From: an uncultured Porticoccus sp.
GTDB taxonomy: Bacteria; Pseudomonadota; Gammaproteobacteria; Pseudomonadales; Porticoccaceae
Direction of reading: 5' to 3'
Length of the DNA stretch: 23,045 nt
NCBI GenBank assembly: GCA_950063125.1
Contig: CATLZI010000003.1
Location: forward strand, 1-23,045
Shown: one piece after another, positions 7,550-15,528 of the stretch
Numbering within the stretch: position 1 is the first letter of the stretch
Layout: each line of letters opens with the position of its first letter
The notes under the pieces: generated by a model
Database searches by the model: none
Seen by the model: the letters and a program-made list of their open reading frames with translations, nothing else
Told to the model about the DNA's origin: nothing
Made by a program: the position numbers and the translations under genes

Positions 7550-8842
7550 TTCGGGGCCCGGCTGTTCACAGTGCAGCTCTCTACCCAACAACTTCTGGAT
7601 AGGTTCCAGTAAAAAGGCATCGTCCTCACAGGCAAAGCTGATGGAGGTTCCGAATTTTCCAGCGCGGCCAGTACGGCCGATCCGGTGCACATAGTCCTCA
7701 GGTTCTTCCGGCAGGGTGAAATTAATAACGTGGCTGACACCGTCGATATGGATACCGCGGCCCGCTACGTCAGTGGCAACCAGTACCTTGAGCTCACCGG
7801 ACTTGAAGTCGTCCAGGGTTTTCACCCGCTTTCCCTGTGGAACTTCGCCCGACAACAGGCCCACACTGAAGCCTTTTGCTCTCAGTTTTTCCTGTAACCG
7901 CCGACACTGGTCGCGGCGGTTGGCAAAGACGATCACGCTTTCCACCGCTTCCTGTTGCATGATGCCATCAAGCAGGCGGAATTTTTCTTCTGCCGAGACG
8001 ATAAAGACTTTCTGGTCGACACTGTCAGTCGCCACATTGTCCGGCTCAATCTCGATACTCGCCGGGCTCACTGTCCACTGTTCGGCGAGGTTGAGTACCT
8101 CCGGAGTAAAGGTGGCAGAGAAGAACAGCGTCTGCCGGTTTTCACGGGGAGGCGTGAGCCTGACGATGCGACGCACCTGGGGAATAAATCCCATATCCAG
8201 CATGCGGTCCGCTTCATCGAGCACCAGCACTTCAACCCTGTCCAGATAGACATCACGGCTTCCTGCAAAGTCCAGCAGGCGGCCCGGTGTGGCTACCAGG
8301 ATGTCGCAAACATTCTCGAGCAAATGGCGCTTTTGCTTGTCGTAGTCCATACCGCCCACCAGGGTATGCACATGCAGATCCGTGTACTTACAGAGATCCT
8401 TGGCATCCTGTGCGATCTGCATGACCAGCTCGCGGGTGGGTGCGATAATCAGCGAACGGGCCTCACCGGCAAAACGTTCATCATCAATGGTGTGATTCAG
8501 TAATTCGGTAATAATCGTCACCAGGAAAGCTGCGGTTTTACCGGTACCGGTCTGGGCTTTACCCACTACATCGTGTGCCCTGAGGGTAAACGGCAGCGAG
8601 CGGGCCTGAATCGGTGAGCAATACCGAAAACCCAGGTCGGCAATGCCATGCATCAGGGTTTCCGGTAAATCCAGATCGTGGAAGCGCAGCTTTCCCTCTT
8701 CCTCGGGCACCTGAAAGTCCGACAGTGTCCATGTGTTGTTATCCCTGGCCTTGGCGGGTGCTTTACCACCGCGGCGGCGACTGCGACGGGCAGGTCTTTT
8801 CGGATGGGTCTCAGGCGATTGGGAAGTGGTTTGTTCAGTCAT
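7532..8842 (-). CDS. rhlB: ATP-dependent RNA helicase RhlB
   Basis: This 436-residue DEAD-box helicase is the partner of RNase E in gammaproteobacterial degradosomes and unwinds structured mRNA for decay. The basic N-terminal tail (about 14-32, many Arg/Lys) is followed by [19 protein letters not shown], which closely resembles RhlB. Motifs: Gln79 of the Q motif, AQTGTGKT (96-103), PTREL (135-139), GG (163-164), TPGR (185-188), DEAD (209-212), SAT (242-244) and HRIGRTGR (386-393). Its N-terminal extension and the lack of a Gly/Arg-rich C-tail separate it from the RhlE gene nearby. The ATG at 8842 has an excellent AGGAGG-type ribosome site. A TATAAT box at 8895-8900 and a palindrome directly downstream of it form the promoter region. 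The last 18 bp overlap the end of convergent cysZ. Confidence 0.93.
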   Translation of the reverse strand: MTEQTTSQSPETHPKRPARRSRRRGGKAPAKARDNNTWTLSDFQVPEEEGKLRFHDLDLPETLMHGIADLGFRYCSPIQARSLPFTLRAHDVVGKAQTGTGKTAAFLVTIITELLNHTIDDERFAGEARSLIIAPTRELVMQIAQDAKDLCKYTDLHVHTLVGGMDYDKQKRHLLENVCDILVATPGRLLDFAGSRDVYLDRVEVLVLDEADRMLDMGFIPQVRRIVRLTPPRENRQTLFFSATFTPEVLNLAEQWTVSPASIEIEPDNVATDSVDQKVFIVSAEEKFRLLDGIMQQEAVESVIVFANRRDQCRRLQEKLRAKGFSVGLLSGEVPQGKRVKTLDDFKSGELKVLVATDVAGRGIHIDGVSHVINFTLPEEPEDYVHRIGRTGRAGKFGTSISFACEDDAFLLEPIQKLLGRELHCEQPGPELLGQD

Positions 8843-8873
8843 AATATGCCAACAGGAGGAATGTCCGGATTAA

Positions 8874-8894
8874 CCCGGTCTTTAAAAGGCCGGG
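8874..8894 (-). promoter_or_regulatory. 21-bp palindrome at the predicted rhlB transcription start
   Basis: The element has arms CCCGGTCTTT and AAAGGCCGGG around one central base, with only one G-T pair among the ten. It directly abuts the -10 box (8895-8900), so the predicted start near 8888 falls inside it. It could be a repressor operator, or it could form a 5' hairpin of the rhlB mRNA. Confidence 0.4.
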
Positions 8895-8900
8895 ATTATA
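8895..8900 (-). promoter_or_regulatory. -10 box of the rhlB promoter
   Basis: TATAAT on the minus strand matches the sigma-70 -10 consensus exactly, about 53-58 bp before the rhlB ATG. No good -35 hexamer is seen 16-18 bp upstream (AATGCA at 17 bp), so the promoter would be weak or activator-dependent. Confidence 0.5.
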
Positions 8901-8987
8901 GCACGGGATAAAATGCCTGCATTCAGTACCACCGAAAAAGGCGATTGCCACTATCCCGCCTTGCCTGTTTGCCAGGTAACAAGACAC

Positions 8988-10082
8988 TTATTCCAATAAT
9001 TTTACTGGCACCCGTCTGGGCCCCCAATGCCCCGGCTCCGCTTCAAACACACCCGGTAACGGGAAATTACAGGCGTGACAGCGACCCTTCGGCGTGATAC
9101 CCCAAAAACCCAATTGGTACCAGTCTCTCTCAATCACGACCTCATGACAGTTTGGGCAGAAGGTACTGCCACCTGCAGGGTCGTGGACATTACCGGTGTA
9201 GGCAAAGTGGATACCATTGGCCAGTGCAATCTGTCGTGCACGGGTCAGGGTTTCCGGCGGAGTGGCCGGCGTGTCCCGCATTTTCCAGTCGGGGTGAAAC
9301 GCCGTGAAGTGCATCGGCACATCCGGTCCCAGCTCACTGACTACCCAACGGGTCATGGCGTCAAGCTCCTCATCGGAATCATTTTCCCCGGGAATCAACA
9401 AAGTAGTCAGCTCCAGCCAGACATCTGTTTCGCGGGCGACATACCGAAGCGTCTCGAGAACATTCTGCAATTCGCCACCACATATTTTCCGATAAAAGGC
9501 ATCGGTAAAACCTTTCAAATCGATATTGGCAGCATCCATATACTGAAAAAACTCACGGCGCGGTGCATCCTGAATATAGCCGGCACTGACAGCCACCGCT
9601 TTTACCCCCAATTCCCGGCAGGCTCTGGCGACATCCACAGCATACTCCAGAAAAATAACCGGGTCGTTGTAAGTAAAGGCAACACTGCGGCAACCCAGCT
9701 CCAGGGCGGTTTCCACCAATTTCACAGGCATTGCCGAATCCGCCAGCGTATCCATCTCGCGGGATTTACTCATATCCCAGTTCTGGCAGAATTTGCAGGC
9801 GAGATTGCAACCTGCCGTACCAAAGGACAACACCGCACTGCCTGGCAAAAAATGGTTGAGCGGTTTTTTTTCGATAGGGTCTACGCAAAAACCGCTCGAC
9901 CGACCGTAGCTGTAGAGGACAATTTCATTGCCTTCCCGACCCCGGACATAACAAAGCCCGCGCTGCCCTTCGTGCAACCTGCATTCCCGCGGGCAGACAT
10001 CACACTGCAACCGCCCATCGGCAAGCGTATGCCAATAGAGAGTGGGATGGGCAGCGGGTGACAACTGGTTGTTTGTTTTCAT
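8988..10082 (-). CDS. AmmeMemoRadiSam system radical SAM enzyme
   Basis: This 364-residue radical SAM protein belongs to the AmmeMemoRadiSam trio and resembles pyruvate formate-lyase-activating enzymes. The [4Fe-4S]/SAM motif is CNLACKFC with Cys92, Cys96 and Cys99, followed by the family-typical QNW. An N-terminal Cys cluster (C27, C30, C34, C44) and two C-terminal CxxC knuckles (C309/C312 and C335/C338) suggest further metal sites. AFTYNDPVIFLEYA and NIDLKGFTDAFYRKICGG are characteristic of this family. I chose the ATG at 10082 because a -10-like TATAGT lies at 10129-10134 and AGAGG lies upstream; an in-frame GTG at 10118 has no ribosome site. The gene is divergent from its two partner genes across 83 bp. 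To my knowledge the reaction is not established. Iron-sulfur binding is near certain, the substrate unknown. Confidence 0.92.
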   Translation of the reverse strand: MKTNNQLSPAAHPTLYWHTLADGRLQCDVCPRECRLHEGQRGLCYVRGREGNEIVLYSYGRSSGFCVDPIEKKPLNHFLPGSAVLSFGTAGCNLACKFCQNWDMSKSREMDTLADSAMPVKLVETALELGCRSVAFTYNDPVIFLEYAVDVARACRELGVKAVAVSAGYIQDAPRREFFQYMDAANIDLKGFTDAFYRKICGGELQNVLETLRYVARETDVWLELTTLLIPGENDSDEELDAMTRWVVSELGPDVPMHFTAFHPDWKMRDTPATPPETLTRARQIALANGIHFAYTGNVHDPAGGSTFCPNCHEVVIERDWYQLGFWGITPKGRCHACNFPLPGVFEAEPGHWGPRRVPVKLLE

Positions 10083-10096
10083 GGTTGAGAGCAACC
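10083..10096 (-). promoter_or_regulatory. Hairpin between ribosome site and start codon of the radical SAM gene
   Basis: On the minus strand GGTTG-CTCT-CAACC ends exactly at the ATG. The GG of the only Shine-Dalgarno-like sequence (AGAGG) is part of the 5' arm. Folding would mask the ribosome site or reshape its distance from the start codon (12 nt when unfolded). Confidence 0.3.
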
Positions 10097-10127
10097 TCTT
10101 TACTTTCAAAATACTCACAAAAGCACA

Positions 10128-10139
10128 CTATAGTTATAG
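10128..10139. promoter_or_regulatory. Symmetric -10 region between the divergent AmmeMemoRadiSam genes
   Basis: CTATA-GT-TATAG is a dyad that offers a TATAGT -10 hexamer on the plus strand (10129-10134) and TATAGT/TATAAC hexamers on the minus strand. Predicted starts are near 10141-10146 for the Memo-like gene and near 10121 for the radical SAM gene, both compatible with the chosen start codons. Clear -35 boxes are not seen on either side. Confidence 0.4.
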
Positions 10140-10165
10140 AACAAACAGAAGCGTTGGGAGATATC

Positions 10166-10969
10166 ATGATCGCAACCAGAACAGCAGCTGTAGCGGGCAC
10201 ATTTTATCCGGCCGACCCTGCTGTATTGCAGCATGAAGTGGATGAGCTGTTGGCCGGGGCATCCTGTGACATTGACGCACCGCCGAATGTATGCAGGCCA
10301 AAGGCACTGATTGTTCCCCATGCAGGTTACCGTTTTTCGGGACCAACTGCCGCCACAGCCTACCGCTGTTTGTCACCGGTGAACCAGGATATTTCCCGGG
10401 TGATAGTCATCGGCCCCTGCCACCGCATACCCCTCCGGGGCATGGCTGCACCTTCTGCGGCCACCTTTCAGACGCCGCTTGGCGATGTGCCGGTGGACCG
10501 GCAAAGCATTGACAAGCTGGTAAGACAAGCACTGGTAACAGTGAATGATGACGCCCACCAGTTCGAGCACAGCATCGAAGTTCAGCTGCCCTTTTTGCAG
10601 CGTGTCCTGCATGAATTTACCGTGCTTCCACTGGTTGTCGGGAATACACCACGGGAGCATGTCACCGATGTATTAAGGCGGTTGTGGGGAAGCGGGGAGA
10701 CGTTGATTGTAATCAGCACAGACCTGAGCCACTATCATCACTACCAGGACGCGCAACGGCTGGATAAACTCACATCCACCATGATTGAAGGGTTTGACAG
10801 CCATCTCACCAGTGAACAGGCCTGTGGTAGCAGAGCAGTCAACGGTCTGCTGAAACTGGCTGAGGAAGCGCATTTGAAACTGCACACACTGGATGTCCGG
10901 AACTCCGGGGACACCACCGCCGGAGATAAAGATCGCGTAGTAGGATACGGGGCCTATGTCATTTATTGA
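10166..10969 (+). CDS. AmmeMemoRadiSam system protein B (Memo-like)
   Basis: This 267-residue protein is of the Memo family, related in fold to class III extradiol (LigB-type) dioxygenases. Recognisable parts are VAGTFYPADP at the N-terminus (9-18), PHAGYRFSGP (51-60), GPCHR with His86, FEHSIEVQLPFLQ (133-145), LPLVVGN and STDLSHY (184-190). His52, His86 and His189 are the expected metal ligands by analogy with human MEMO1. I chose the ATG at 10166 because TGGGAG stands 5-6 nt upstream and the protein then begins MIATRTAAVAG as in the family; an open frame extends further upstream but has no ribosome site. The stop overlaps the start of the AMMECR1-like gene by 14 bp, so translation is probably coupled. 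With the divergent radical SAM gene it forms the complete three-gene module. Its enzymatic role in bacteria is unknown. Confidence 0.92.
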   Translation: MIATRTAAVAGTFYPADPAVLQHEVDELLAGASCDIDAPPNVCRPKALIVPHAGYRFSGPTAATAYRCLSPVNQDISRVIVIGPCHRIPLRGMAAPSAATFQTPLGDVPVDRQSIDKLVRQALVTVNDDAHQFEHSIEVQLPFLQRVLHEFTVLPLVVGNTPREHVTDVLRRLWGSGETLIVISTDLSHYHHYQDAQRLDKLTSTMIEGFDSHLTSEQACGSRAVNGLLKLAEEAHLKLHTLDVRNSGDTTAGDKDRVVGYGAYVIY

Positions 10970-11525
10970 GCTCAGCGAAGACGACCGGCAGATACTACTG
11001 ACACTCGCCAGAGAAAGCATCCGCGTCCGGCTGCTGTTTGACCGGGACCTGCAAATTGATGAGACCGTATTCAGTCATGCCCTGCAACAACCGGCTTGCA
11101 GTTTTGTCACGCTAAAGATCAAGCAGACATTGCGCGGCTGTATCGGCTCGACAGAAGCATCGAGACCACTGGTCGTCGATGTTGTACATCATGCCGCCTC
11201 GGCAGCACTGGATGACCCCCGTTTCCCACCACTGTCGCTGCAGGAGGAAGCACTTGTTTCGATTGAAATTTCCGTTCTCACCGAGGCCACGCCGCTGCTG
11301 TTCTCCAGTGAGGATGAACTGCTGGCTCAGCTCGAGCCCGGCATAGATGGTCTGACTATAGAGTCCGGCGCCCAGCGTGCGACGTTTTTACCCAGTGTCT
11401 GGACCACCCTCCCCGACAAACAGCAGTTTCTGGACCATCTCAAAAGCAAGGCTGGCCTGGAACCAGAGCTGTCCGCCGAGAAACTCAAGGCATGGCACTA
11501 TCAAACGGTGTGTTTTCGGGAATAG
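10956..11525 (+). CDS. AmmeMemoRadiSam system protein A (AMMECR1-like)
   Basis: This 189-residue protein carries the AMMECR1 domain, conserved from bacteria to humans. The hallmark LRGCIGS is at 59-65, with the likely functional Cys62. Other family segments are AASAALDDPRFPPLSLQEEALVSIEISVL and the C-terminal GAQRATFLPSVWTTLPDKQQFLDHLKSKAGL. It starts inside the end of the Memo-like gene (14-bp overlap), which implies one transcript and linked production of the two proteins. No signal peptide is seen, so it is cytoplasmic. The molecular function is unknown; the conserved Cys and the constant partnership with a radical SAM enzyme suggest a role in handling the substrate or product of that enzyme, which is inference. 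No terminator is seen in the 69 bp before the flavin reductase, so read-through is possible. Confidence 0.93.
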   Translation: MSFIELSEDDRQILLTLARESIRVRLLFDRDLQIDETVFSHALQQPACSFVTLKIKQTLRGCIGSTEASRPLVVDVVHHAASAALDDPRFPPLSLQEEALVSIEISVLTEATPLLFSSEDELLAQLEPGIDGLTIESGAQRATFLPSVWTTLPDKQQFLDHLKSKAGLEPELSAEKLKAWHYQTVCFRE

Positions 11526-11594
11526 CGGTTTTTAACTGATGAGACATGGAGTACCCTTGCGGCAGTTCAATCTACGGCCCCAGAGGCAGCCATC

Positions 11595-12086
11595 ATGACC
11601 AAAGACCAGATTCGAAGCATGCGCAACGCCATGGGTAACTTTGCCACCGGCATCACGGTGATGACCACAGTGGACTCAGAGGGAACCGCCAGGGGAATGA
11701 CAGCCAACAGCTTCTCCTCTGTATCGCTCGAGCCAGCGCTGGTGTCCTGGTGTGTGGGCAGTGAATCGCGGTTGTTTGGCCTGTTTCAGGAGCAGGACTA
11801 TTTCGCTGTCAACATACTGCACAGCGGTCAGGCCGACCTGTCACAGCTATTTGCCGGTACCGATGACAACAAATTTGCCAGTGTTCACTGGCATCCCGGA
11901 CTGCATGGATTGCCTCTGCTGGATGACTGCCTCTGCCACTTCCAGTGCCAAATAGAGCACCGCTATCCCGGTGGCGATCATGTCATTCTGGTGGGTCGGG
12001 TACTCGAATTCAGTAACGCCCCCATGGATCCGCTGATTTTCCACAGCGGTCAGTATCGGCAGCTTAAAGGTAGCGAAGAGCGCTGA
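11595..12086 (+). CDS. Flavin reductase family protein (FMN-binding split barrel)
   Basis: This 163-residue protein resembles the short flavin reductases (HpaC/RutF type) that reduce free FMN or FAD with NAD(P)H, often for a monooxygenase partner. Key segments are FATGITVMTT (17-26), ARGMTANSFSSVSLEPALVSWCV, which forms the flavin-binding region, AVNILHSGQADLSQLFAG, and the HVILVGRV strand with a C-terminal FHSGQYRQL. The length is standard for the family. It lies 69 bp downstream of the AMMECR1-like gene on the same strand and ends 6 bp before the convergent prmC. No oxygenase gene is nearby. It could supply electrons or reduced flavin to a neighbour, but nothing in the sequence links it to the radical SAM module beyond position. 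Confidence 0.87.
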   Translation: MTKDQIRSMRNAMGNFATGITVMTTVDSEGTARGMTANSFSSVSLEPALVSWCVGSESRLFGLFQEQDYFAVNILHSGQADLSQLFAGTDDNKFASVHWHPGLHGLPLLDDCLCHFQCQIEHRYPGGDHVILVGRVLEFSNAPMDPLIFHSGQYRQLKGSEER

Positions 12087-12092
12087 AACAGG

Positions 12093-12929
12093 TTACGTAT
12101 TACGGCCAACGGTGACGCGCTCTCGCCCCGCCAGGTCAGAATGGCTCGTCACCGCCAGAAAGCCAGCCTGTTTCATCAACTGACGAACCATGTCACCCTG
12201 CTGCCAACCGTGCTCAAGTAGCAACCAGCCCCCAGCGTTCAAATGCTCGCCAGCATTCTGGATAATCACCGCCAGATCACCAAATCCACCGTCGGCGGCC
12301 ACCAGCGCAGAGGCCGGCTCAAAACGAACATCTCCCTGCTGCAAATGCGTATCGGCTTCATCTATATAGGGGGGGTTACTCACCACCAGATCAAAGCGGA
12401 AACCGGCAAGAGCTGAAAACCAGTCACTCTGAAAGACCCGAACATTGCCAAAGCCCAGCTCTCGACGATTATGTTCCGCCAACGCTAACGCGTCCGGGCA
12501 AGCATCCACCGCTGATATCTGCCAGAGCGGACGTTCGCTGGCCAGCGCCAGAGCCACCGCACCGGTACCTGTGCCCAGGTCTGCCACCAAAGCCGTGTCC
12601 CCCAGCGGCAACGCCAGTGCCAGCTCCACCAATAATTCGGTCTCCGGCCGGGGAATCAGAGTGGCCTCGGAGACCCTCAAGGACAATGACCAGAACTCCC
12701 GCCGGCCAATGAGATAGGCGATTGGCTCACCCCGGGCGCGGCGCGCAAACAACGCATCAAACCCGGCAATTTCAGCCGGCAGCAATCGATACTCGGGCCA
12801 TGTATAAAGGTAGGTTCTCAACTTGCCGAGCACATGGCAGAGCAGCAGCTCAGTGTCCAGCCGCGGGCTGTCACTGCAGCCCGACAGCTCGCTGCTGCGC
12901 GCCAACAAACTGGCAATGTCGGACACCAC
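12093..12929 (-). CDS. prmC: Release factor glutamine N5-methyltransferase PrmC (HemK)
   Basis: This 278-residue SAM-dependent enzyme methylates the Gln of the GGQ motif in release factors RF1 and RF2. It has GEPIAYLIGRREFW (67-80), TLIPRPETELLVE (90-102), the SAM-binding loop DLGTGTG (117-123) and the catalytic NPPY (185-188). The length and N-terminal domain fit E. coli PrmC. The start is a GTG at 12929 (a second GTG follows directly), with no strong ribosome site. It begins 4 bp after the prfA stop, so translational coupling with its own substrate's gene is likely. It is the last gene of hemA-prfA-prmC, the order known from E. coli and Pseudomonas. The 3' end stands 6 bp from the flavin reductase, with no terminator visible. 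Confidence 0.93.
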   Translation of the reverse strand: MVSDIASLLARSSELSGCSDSPRLDTELLLCHVLGKLRTYLYTWPEYRLLPAEIAGFDALFARRARGEPIAYLIGRREFWSLSLRVSEATLIPRPETELLVELALALPLGDTALVADLGTGTGAVALALASERPLWQISAVDACPDALALAEHNRRELGFGNVRVFQSDWFSALAGFRFDLVVSNPPYIDEADTHLQQGDVRFEPASALVAADGGFGDLAVIIQNAGEHLNAGGWLLLEHGWQQGDMVRQLMKQAGFLAVTSHSDLAGRERVTVGRNT

Positions 12930-12933
12930 TGGA

Positions 12934-14016
12934 TCAGCCCGACAGCGCGGCTAACTGGCCCGCCTGATGCTCATGAATCAACGGCTCTACCACTTCATCC
13001 AGGTGGCCTTCCAGCACCTCCCCCAGCTTATAGAGCGTCAGATTGATGCGGTGATCGGTGACCCGACCCTGAGGGAAGTTATAGGTACGGATTCGCTCGG
13101 AGCGATCACCGCTTCCCACCTGCAGTCGTCGCTCGTCGGCAATATTTTTTGCGGCCACCTCATCCTGAGCACTTTTTAGCCGGGCCGCCAATAATGACAT
13201 CGCCCTTGCCCGATTCTTGTGCTGGGAGCGTTCATCCTGACACTCAACCACCAGCCCGGAGGGCAAGTGGGTAATGCGGATGGCAGAGTCGGTTTTATTG
13301 ACGTGCTGGCCACCGGCACCCGACGCGCGGAACGTATCAATCCGAAGGTCGTTTTTGTTGATATTGACCTCTTCCAGCTCATCGGCTTCCGCCATGATGG
13401 CCACCGTACAGGCAGAGGTGTGAATCCGACCCTGGGATTCTGTTTCGGGGACCCGCTGAACGCGGTGAACACCGGATTCAAACTTCAGACGGGAATAGGC
13501 CCCCTGCCCCACGATGCGGCTGATAATCTCCTTATAGCCACCGTGTTCACCGTGGCTTTCACTGATAACCTCCACTTTCCAGCGCCGGCTTTCCGCATAC
13601 CTGCTGTACATCCGAAACAGGTCACCGGAAAAGATCGCCGCTTCGTCACCCCCTGTTCCGGCGCGGATTTCAAGGAACACATTGCGATCATCATTGGGGT
13701 CCTTCGGCAACAGCAATGTCTGCAGCTCAACCTCAAGGTCGGCAAGCCGGCTTTGATTTTCAAGAAGATCCTCTTCTGCCATAGCGCGCATATCCGCATC
13801 GGCATCCTTGAGCAATACTCGCGTCTCTACAATGTTCGTCTGAACCCGATAGTAGTCGCGATAGCTTTTTACCACCGACTCCAGCTCCGCATATTCACGG
13901 GACAGTTCACGGAAGCGGGTTTGCTGACCAATCACTTCGGGGTCACTCAGCAGCGCGCCCACCTCTTCGTAGCGGTCGGCCAAATGTTGCAGTTTTTCCA
14001 GGATGGATTGTTTCAT
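12934..14016 (-). CDS. prfA: Peptide chain release factor 1 (RF1)
   Basis: This 360-residue release factor recognises the stop codons UAA and UAG. The GGQ motif ([12 protein letters not shown] at 235-237) triggers peptidyl-tRNA hydrolysis and is the target of PrmC encoded just downstream. The codon-reading tripeptide is PET at 190-192 ([20 protein letters not shown]), a variant of the PxT of RF1; RF2 would have SPF, so this is RF1. [12 protein letters not shown] (116-127) is also typical. The length equals that of E. coli RF1. The ATG at 14016 is 34 bp after the hemA stop. It is co-transcribed with hemA and prmC by position. Confidence 0.96.
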   Translation of the reverse strand: MKQSILEKLQHLADRYEEVGALLSDPEVIGQQTRFRELSREYAELESVVKSYRDYYRVQTNIVETRVLLKDADADMRAMAEEDLLENQSRLADLEVELQTLLLPKDPNDDRNVFLEIRAGTGGDEAAIFSGDLFRMYSRYAESRRWKVEVISESHGEHGGYKEIISRIVGQGAYSRLKFESGVHRVQRVPETESQGRIHTSACTVAIMAEADELEEVNINKNDLRIDTFRASGAGGQHVNKTDSAIRITHLPSGLVVECQDERSQHKNRARAMSLLAARLKSAQDEVAAKNIADERRLQVGSGDRSERIRTYNFPQGRVTDHRINLTLYKLGEVLEGHLDEVVEPLIHEHQAGQLAALSG

Positions 14017-14050
14017 TGAGGCTCATTAATGGAGAGTTATAGGCGTCGTC

Positions 14051-15316
14051 TTATTTGGGTTCGGAATCGGGCTTGTCAAGACCGAACAGGTCGTGGGCCA
14101 GACTCAGTTGCTCGGTGCGTCCTGCTTCACCGGCCTGCTTTAATCGCGTGGTCGGCACATGCATCAGTTTGTTGGTAATATTGCGCGCCAGTGTTTTCAA
14201 CACCTGCTCCGGCGCTTGACCCGTTCGCAACAGCGCGATGGCCTTATCCAGCTCCTGATCGCGTACCTGCTCTGCACTGCTGCGGAAAGCACGGATGGTT
14301 TCCACCACATCCAGGCCCCGCAGCTGATTTTGCCAGGCACTCACCCCTTCTTCGATAATCTCTTCTGCTTTGCTGGCGGCACTCTGACGAGAGCGAATGT
14401 TCTCTTCGATCACCGCCTGCAGGTCGTCGACCGTGTAGAGGTAGACATCCTGAAGCTTTGCGACCTCTGGCTCAATATCCCTGGGTACCGCGATATCTAC
14501 CATGAACATGGGTTTGTGCTTGCGCTGCTTCAGAGCGGACTCCACGGCCCCTTTCCCCAGAATCGGCAACTGACTGGCCGTAGAGGAAATCACCATATCG
14601 GCCCGGGGTAAAAAATCGGGTATTTCCGAAAGCAAAATGGCCTGTGCGCCAAACTGGAGGGCAATATCCTGCGCTCGACTGAGGGTGCGATTGGCAACCA
14701 TTATTTCCTTCACGCCCTTTTCCCTGAGATGCCGGGCCACCAATTCCACTGTCTCACCGGCACCAATCAACAACGCCCGCACCTCGCGGAGATCGGAAAA
14801 TATCTGCTGGGACAAACTGACCGCGGCGTAGGCCACGGATACCGGATTCTGACCGATAGCCGTTTCTGTGCGAACCCGCTTGGCAATCGCAAAGGCCTGC
14901 TGAAACAACAAATTGAGCTGAGTAGAGACTTTGCCGGCTTCTCTGGCCACGGCATAACAGGATTTCAGTTGACCGAGGATCTGCGGCTCACCCAACACCA
15001 TGGAATCGAGACCACAGGCCACTTTCATGATATGCCGGACGGCGTCATTGTCCCGGTACAGATAATGGCAGGGGTGTAATTCAGGCAGGGTGATACGGTG
15101 ATAATCCGCCATCCAGCCCAGGGCCTGTTCGGGTTCATTGCCGATGCCGTAAATTTCTGTCCGATTACAGGTAGACAGAATCGCGACTTCTTCAATACCG
15201 GCGTAATCACACAATTGCTGTATCGCTTCAGCAGTCTGCTCAGGGGCAAAGACTACCTTCTCCCTGATATCGAGAGATGCGGTGCGGTGGTTGATCCCTA
15301 GGGCAAAAATCGTCAT
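14051..15316 (-). CDS. hemA: Glutamyl-tRNA reductase
   Basis: This 421-residue enzyme reduces glutamyl-tRNA(Glu) to glutamate-1-semialdehyde, the first committed step of tetrapyrrole synthesis in the C5 pathway. The catalytic Cys50 lies in [12 protein letters not shown]. The family signature [12 protein letters not shown] is at 107-118, the NADPH-binding loop [10 protein letters not shown] at 182-191, and the C-terminal dimerisation helices follow. I chose the ATG at 15316 because the protein then begins [19 protein letters not shown] like other HemA proteins; the frame is open 19 codons further up but without family similarity. It heads the hemA-prfA-prmC operon and is divergent from the TPR lipoprotein gene. 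No clear promoter could be chosen in the 212-bp gap. Confidence 0.96.
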   Translation of the reverse strand: MTIFALGINHRTASLDIREKVVFAPEQTAEAIQQLCDYAGIEEVAILSTCNRTEIYGIGNEPEQALGWMADYHRITLPELHPCHYLYRDNDAVRHIMKVACGLDSMVLGEPQILGQLKSCYAVAREAGKVSTQLNLLFQQAFAIAKRVRTETAIGQNPVSVAYAAVSLSQQIFSDLREVRALLIGAGETVELVARHLREKGVKEIMVANRTLSRAQDIALQFGAQAILLSEIPDFLPRADMVISSTASQLPILGKGAVESALKQRKHKPMFMVDIAVPRDIEPEVAKLQDVYLYTVDDLQAVIEENIRSRQSAASKAEEIIEEGVSAWQNQLRGLDVVETIRAFRSSAEQVRDQELDKAIALLRTGQAPEQVLKTLARNITNKLMHVPTTRLKQAGEAGRTEQLSLAHDLFGLDKPDSEPK

Positions 15317-15410
15317 TACAACAGTGCTTGGCAGTGGATCGGCAATTGTCCGGTTCTGGCCAGGCAAAGACAAGCGGTATCGAATTTAACCCGGACTGCA
15401 ATATTCCCCT

Positions 15411-15440
15411 TTCGTTATTGTCTGAGTTATTGGATACAAT
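15411..15440 (+). promoter_or_regulatory. Weak promoter candidate for the TPR lipoprotein operon
   Basis: TTCGTT (15411-15416) and TACAAT (15435-15440) are 18 bp apart and would start transcription near 15447, about 80 nt before the chosen ATG at 15529. Both hexamers are imperfect. No better candidate was seen in the gap between hemA and this operon. Confidence 0.25.
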
Positions 15441-15528
15441 GTTGCTATCGCGGGTTGCGGCTCAAATGAAATCACAGTCGTACTTTTCTCATCATAATCG
15501 ACAGAGCACCAGGCTGAAGCCTGCCCCT

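Noticed and set aside
8965..8987. Weak hairpin after the radical SAM gene stop, as a terminator.
   Set aside because: Only short 4-bp stems with an asymmetric bulge are possible and no T-run follows on the minus strand.
10083..10118. A GTG start at 10118 for the radical SAM gene, adding 12 residues.
   Set aside because: There is no ribosome site before it, and it lies 3 nt inside the transcript predicted from the -10 box at 10129-10134. The family similarity begins after Met at 10082.
10058..10165. An N-terminal extension of the Memo-like protein back to 10058.
   Set aside because: It would overlap the radical SAM gene and the promoter region and lacks a ribosome site. TGGGAG directly before the ATG at 10166 and the family-typical N-terminus decide for 10166.
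15328..15528. Extension of the TPR lipoprotein up to 67 codons upstream.
   Set aside because: It would bury the lipoprotein signal sequence and lipobox in the middle of the protein. The ATG at 15529 gives a normal signal peptide.
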